From an uncultured Bacteroidales bacterium (GTDB lineage: Bacteria; Bacteroidota; Bacteroidia; Bacteroidales; P3), in contig CALCUN010000120.1 of the NCBI GenBank assembly GCA_937906975.1, positions 1-16,467 on the forward strand: DNA of 16,467 nt, in the 5' to 3' direction. The notes under the pieces are model-generated. The model made no database searches. It saw nothing but the letters and a program-made list of their open reading frames with translations, and was not told the DNA's origin. Shown piece by piece: positions 13,945 through 16,467 of the stretch. The first letter of the stretch is position 1; each line of letters starts with the position of its first letter. A program made the position numbers and the translations under genes.

Positions 13945-14027
13945 AAAGATTTGGGGGTGCTTACTTTTGTAGGCTGAGATTATACCCTTTGACCAGTCTG
14001 GTAATGCAGACACGGGAAATTATCTTC
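13945..14027 (+). promoter_or_regulatory. TPP riboswitch aptamer (THI element)
   Basis: The core consensus is present in order: GGGGGTGC, a variable arm, GGCTGAGATTATACCC at 13972-13987, then TTTGACCAGTCTGGTAATGC and ACACGGGAAA. P1 can be closed by AAGAT (13946-13950) with ATCTT (14022-14026). CTGAGAT and ACCC form the pyrimidine-binding half, and GTCTGGTAATGCAGAC the pyrophosphate-binding arm. It binds thiamin diphosphate and represses the downstream thiD-thiS-tenI-thiE-thiG genes when the vitamin is plentiful. The downstream hairpin has no U tract, which points to control of translation rather than termination. Confidence 0.93.
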
Positions 14028-14035
14028 CTTAGTAA

Positions 14036-14067
14036 TACACTCTCAAATCTATATAAACGAGAGTGTA
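14036..14067 (+). promoter_or_regulatory. Hairpin abutting the thiD start codon (likely expression platform)
   Basis: TACACTCTC (14036-14044) and GAGAGTGTA (14059-14067) pair perfectly over 9 bp with a 14-nt AT-rich loop. The last paired base is directly before the ATG at 14068. There is no following U tract, so it is not an intrinsic terminator. It would hide the initiation region or, alternatively, present it in an open loop. Confidence 0.65.
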
Positions 14068-14919
14068 ATGATTAGAAAAAAACAAGTTATTCCCATTTTA
14101 ACAATCGCAGGTTCAGATTCTTGCGGTGGAGCTGGCTTGCAAGCAGACTTAAAAACGATTTCCTCCTTAGGATTGTATGCTTGCAGTGTTGTAACTGCAA
14201 TTACAGCACAAAATACCTTAGGAGTAAGAGAGATTTTTCCGTTAAAAAAATCTTTAATTAGCAATCAAATTGATGCAATTTTAGAAGATTTTCCCGTAAA
14301 AAGCATAAAAATTGGAATGCTTTTTGATGAAAAAATCATAAAACAAGTCGCTCTTTCCATAAAAAAGCACAATTTCAAAGGCAATATCGTATTAGACCCC
14401 GTAATGTTTGCAACAAGTGGTAGCACCCTGCTAAAAGAAGAAGCAAAGCAAACAATGATAGAGCAACTCTTTCCTTTGGTTGATATTATTACGCCAAATC
14501 TTTTTGAAGCCTCCGCACTTGCAGGGGTAGAAAGCATAAATAATCTAAGCGAATTAAAAGAAGTTGCACTTTTTATTAAAAATAATTTCCCTCTCAAAAG
14601 AGTCCTTATAAAAGGAGGGCATTTCAATTCTAAGACTTGCACAGATGTGTTTTTAGATTGCGATAATAGTTTTCATCAATACGAAAGCAAAAAAATAAAC
14701 ACTAAAAACACTCACGGCACAGGCTGTAGTCTTTCCTCGGCTCTCGCATCTTATCTTGCACTTGGCCATGATTACAAAACCTCTATTGGCTTGGCAAAAA
14801 ACTATGTTTATAACGCAATCTTGGAATCAAAAGATATTTTTTCAGGAAAAGGAAACGGAAGTTTAAACCATTTTTTTAACCCTCAAAAACTAATAATAGA
14901 TGAAAGTAATTGTGAATAA
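14068..14919 (+). CDS. thiD: Hydroxymethylpyrimidine/phosphomethylpyrimidine kinase
   Basis: 283-residue ribokinase-family enzyme that phosphorylates 4-amino-5-hydroxymethyl-2-methylpyrimidine and its phosphate, giving HMP diphosphate for ThiE. Motifs: AGSDSCGGAG at residues 14-23, GLYACSVVTAITAQNT near 36-50, VLDPVM at 108-113, ITPNLFEA at 141-148 and the anion hole with the catalytic Cys, HGTGCSLSSA, at 216-225. Length is normal for a single-domain ThiD, with no fused ThiE or TenA domain. First gene after the TPP riboswitch; its ATG directly follows a hairpin and has no Shine-Dalgarno. The 3' end overlaps thiS by 20 nt. Confidence 0.95.
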   Translation: MIRKKQVIPILTIAGSDSCGGAGLQADLKTISSLGLYACSVVTAITAQNTLGVREIFPLKKSLISNQIDAILEDFPVKSIKIGMLFDEKIIKQVALSIKKHNFKGNIVLDPVMFATSGSTLLKEEAKQTMIEQLFPLVDIITPNLFEASALAGVESINNLSELKEVALFIKNNFPLKRVLIKGGHFNSKTCTDVFLDCDNSFHQYESKKINTKNTHGTGCSLSSALASYLALGHDYKTSIGLAKNYVYNAILESKDIFSGKGNGSLNHFFNPQKLIIDESNCE

Positions 14920-15100
14920 AAAACCCTTAGAGGTAGAAAACCAAATCAATGTTGAAGATTTATTGAAATTGTTGAAAGTAAATCCATCTTTTTGTGCTGT
15001 TGCGATAGGCAGTAGCATTGTAAAAAAAACCGAATGGCAAACAACTGAGTTGAAAAATGATGACAATATAACAATAATAAACGCAACATGTGGAGGTTAA
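14900..15100 (+). CDS. thiS: Sulfur carrier protein ThiS
   Basis: 66-residue ubiquitin-like protein ending in the required Gly-Gly. Its C-terminal glycine is converted to a thiocarboxylate that donates sulfur to ThiG for the thiazole ring. The start (MKVIVNKKPLEV) is a beta-grasp first strand, and the end (INATCGG) fits the family. Starts 20 nt inside thiD and overlaps the next gene by 13 nt, so translation is tightly coupled. Confidence 0.93.
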   Translation: MKVIVNKKPLEVENQINVEDLLKLLKVNPSFCAVAIGSSIVKKTEWQTTELKNDDNITIINATCGG

Positions 15101-15648
15101 TCGGCATAACGCTACCGCAATATGAAGATTGGAGGGAGGAAAAACAAAAAATAATTTCCCTACTTCAAACAAACAAAGTCGAATACTTTCATATTCGCAA
15201 ACCAGAGTTTGATTTTAAGCAAATTTCTCTTTGGCTTGAAGACTTACCTCTTGCGATTAGAAAGCGTTTGTGTTTGCATGATTGCACCGAATTAGCAAAA
15301 GAATTTCAAATTGGCGGAGTGCATCTGAATAATCGCAACAACTATGAAATTCCCTCAAACTTTACAGGAAGAATAAGTCGTAGTTGTCATAGTTTTTCAG
15401 AGCTTGAAAAGTGGAAATCAAAGTGTGATTATCTTTTTCTTTCTCCTATATATAATAGTATAAGCAAAGAGAATTACAAATCACGCTTTACAAAAAGCGA
15501 ATTGAAAAAAGCCTCAGAAAAAGGCATAATTGACCAAAAGGTTTTTGCACTTTCGGGAGTAGAGCCAAAGAATTTTTCTGAATTAAAAGAGATTGGCTTT
15601 GGTGGTGCTGCAATTATGGGTAGTATTTGGCAAAATAACGAAATTTAA
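15088..15648 (+). CDS. TenI/ThiE-like thiamine phosphate synthase family protein
   Basis: 186-residue TIM-barrel protein of the ThiE/TenI family. It keeps an Arg-Lys pair (FHIRKPE at 35-40), LHDCTELA in place of the ThiE NDxxxLA, GGVHLNNR, a GRISRSCHS segment with His101, LSPIYNSISK at 118-127 and GFGGAAIMGSIW at the end. The SCHS position corresponds to the SVHS of Bacillus TenI, where the His is needed for thiazole tautomerisation; some ThiE proteins also have His there, so this alone does not settle the role. The replaced ND pair and the presence of a canonical ThiE next door favour a TenI-type thiazole tautomerase. The sequence fits the Bacteroidota subgroup often annotated simply as thiamine phosphate synthase. 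It overlaps thiS by 13 nt, and the next gene begins directly after its stop. Confidence 0.85.
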   Translation: MWRLIGITLPQYEDWREEKQKIISLLQTNKVEYFHIRKPEFDFKQISLWLEDLPLAIRKRLCLHDCTELAKEFQIGGVHLNNRNNYEIPSNFTGRISRSCHSFSELEKWKSKCDYLFLSPIYNSISKENYKSRFTKSELKKASEKGIIDQKVFALSGVEPKNFSELKEIGFGGAAIMGSIWQNNEI

Positions 15649-16260
15649 ATGGACAGAATTTATTTTATAACACACAAAAACGAGAAGTACTCCTACATAG
15701 ATAGTGCAAAATTAGCATTAGACTGTGGCATAAGGCTGATTCAATTAAGAATGAAGCAAGCCTCAGAAGTAGAAATGTTAAATACTGCATACATCTTAAA
15801 AGAAGAATGCGACAAATACGGAGCAAAACTCATTGTGAACGATAATGCAGATTTAGCCTTAAAGATAGGAGCAAACGGAGTACACATTGGGCAAAACGAT
15901 GAGGCGATTTCCATTGTAAGAAACAAAATAAAAGAAAATCAAATCATAGGAATGACCTGCAATACCAAAGAACAAATCCTTAAAGCCATAGAGCAAAAAG
16001 CCGATTACATAGGCTTAGGACCTTATCGCTTTACAAACACAAAACAAAATCTTAGCCCTATTTTGGGAATTGAAGGATATAGAAATTTAGACTGCGATAT
16101 TCCTATTTATGCAATAGGCGGAATACGTTTGGAAGACGTGGAAAAACTCTCACAAACAAAGGTTTACGGTATAGCACTTTCGTCATTGATTTTAGAGGGA
16201 AAAGAGCCCGAAAAAAAAGTCAAAGAAATCAGAAAATATTTCAAAGAGAAAAAAAATTAA
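15649..16260 (+). CDS. thiE: Thiamine-phosphate synthase
   Basis: 203 residues. Joins HMP diphosphate (from ThiD) with thiazole phosphate carboxylate (from ThiG) to give thiamine monophosphate. Canonical motifs: IQLRMK at 31-36, the pyrophosphate/Mg site [10 protein letters not shown] at 61-70, GVHIGQNDE at 77-85, [14 protein letters not shown] at 121-134 with Thr131 and Lys132, and YAIGGI at 154-159. It starts immediately after the stop of the preceding gene, without a Shine-Dalgarno. The Lys-rich C-terminus (FKEKKN) is encoded within the first copy of a 21-22 bp tandem repeat, so the exact end of the protein may have been shaped by that repeat. Confidence 0.95.
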   Translation: MDRIYFITHKNEKYSYIDSAKLALDCGIRLIQLRMKQASEVEMLNTAYILKEECDKYGAKLIVNDNADLALKIGANGVHIGQNDEAISIVRNKIKENQIIGMTCNTKEQILKAIEQKADYIGLGPYRFTNTKQNLSPILGIEGYRNLDCDIPIYAIGGIRLEDVEKLSQTKVYGIALSSLILEGKEPEKKVKEIRKYFKEKKN

Positions 16261-16290
16261 AGCTAAGAGAAAAAAAAATTAAAGCTAAGA
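16242..16290 (+). repeat. 21/22-bp tandem repeat spanning the thiE stop codon
   Basis: Units 16245-16265 (AGAG, A8, TTAAAGCTA) and 16266-16287 (AGAG, A9, TTAAAGCTA) are identical apart from one A. Cores are CAAAG at 16242 and CTAAG at 16263 and 16285. TAAAGCTAAGAAAAAA in the last unit also occurs on the - strand at 2180-2200. The thiE TAA lies in the first full unit. Confidence 0.85.
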
Positions 16291-16304
16291 AAAAATTTAA
16301 CGAT

Positions 16305-16467
16305 ATGAAAAAAGGAAAATTAGTAATAGCAGGAAGAGAATTTGACTCTCGATTGTTCTTAGGAACAGGCAAGTTTCCATCGAATGAAATCATGGGAAAA
16401 GCCATCAAAAGCTCCAAAACGCAAATGGTAACAACCGCAATGAAACGAGTAAACATAGAAAACTCGG
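16305..16467 (+). CDS. thiG: Thiazole synthase, N-terminal part (partial)
   Basis: The first 54 codons of a gene that runs off the window. The peptide begins [20 protein letters not shown], continues [10 protein letters not shown] and reaches [13 protein letters not shown], which matches the ThiG N-terminus (LxIAGRxFxSRLxLGTGK ... VTVAxRR). ThiG condenses 1-deoxyxylulose 5-phosphate, dehydroglycine and ThiS-thiocarboxylate into the thiazole. It lies 44 nt after thiE, with the AT-rich repeat between them and no terminator. Confidence 0.93.
   Translation, partial: MKKGKLVIAGREFDSRLFLGTGKFPSNEIMGKAIKSSKTQMVTTAMKRVNIENS

Noticed and set aside
14049..14642. Two - strand frames opposite the thiamin leader and thiD
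   Set aside because: They run antisense to a recognisable riboswitch and kinase and show no protein features.

Overview
The window looks like chromosomal DNA of an AT-rich member of the Bacteroidota, most likely the order Bacteroidales. This rests on family resemblance and signals, not on a marker gene. Promoters match the Bacteroidota pattern (TTTG, about 19 nt, TAnnTTTGC); most starts lack a Shine-Dalgarno sequence; lipoprotein and outer-membrane proteins have Bacteroidota-type signals; and there is a class III fructose-1,6-bisphosphatase plus a Bacteroidota-type ThiE-like protein.

Layout. Positions 1-131 hold the 3' end of a gene read as murD, followed 9 nt later by fbp (141-2108), both on +, ending at a bidirectional terminator. 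Positions 2238-3159 (-) hold a compact three-gene cassette with two ATGA overlaps: a DUF3791-like protein, a DUF3990-like protein and a further small protein. It looks like a mobile toxin/antitoxin-type module. Positions 12214 down to 3244 (-) form a probable housekeeping operon: tpiA, prmA, a 1509-residue exported protein of unknown function, plsY and the M3 peptidase lipoprotein dcp. Junctions are 1, 13, 1 and 28 nt. Next come two separately terminated envelope genes on -: a small beta-barrel protein (12381-12830) and a coiled-coil lipoprotein (12973-13842). From 13876 on + is a thiamin operon: promoter, TPP riboswitch, a hairpin touching the first start codon, then thiD, thiS, a TenI/ThiE-like gene, thiE and the start of thiG (runs off the window).

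The genes work as blocks: glycolysis/gluconeogenesis (tpiA, fbp), phospholipid and envelope building (plsY, murD, the exported proteins), ribosome modification (prmA) and thiamin synthesis. In the thiamin block ThiS and ThiG make the thiazole, ThiD makes the pyrimidine diphosphate, ThiE joins them, and the end product feeds back through the riboswitch.

Most unusual signals. (1) A degenerate repeat of about 21 bp occurs at three places, each directly at the 3' end of a gene (2159-2242, 12275-12379, 16242-16290). Each unit has a CWWWG core (usually CTAAG in the sense of the upstream gene) next to an A tract; at the first two loci the cores are spaced exactly 21 bp, two DNA helical turns. (2) The DUF3791/DUF3990 cassette has an internal, near-ideal Shine-Dalgarno sequence, foreign to its surroundings. 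(3) The thiD start codon abuts a perfect 9-bp stem below the TPP aptamer. (4) The large unknown protein is embedded in a core operon.
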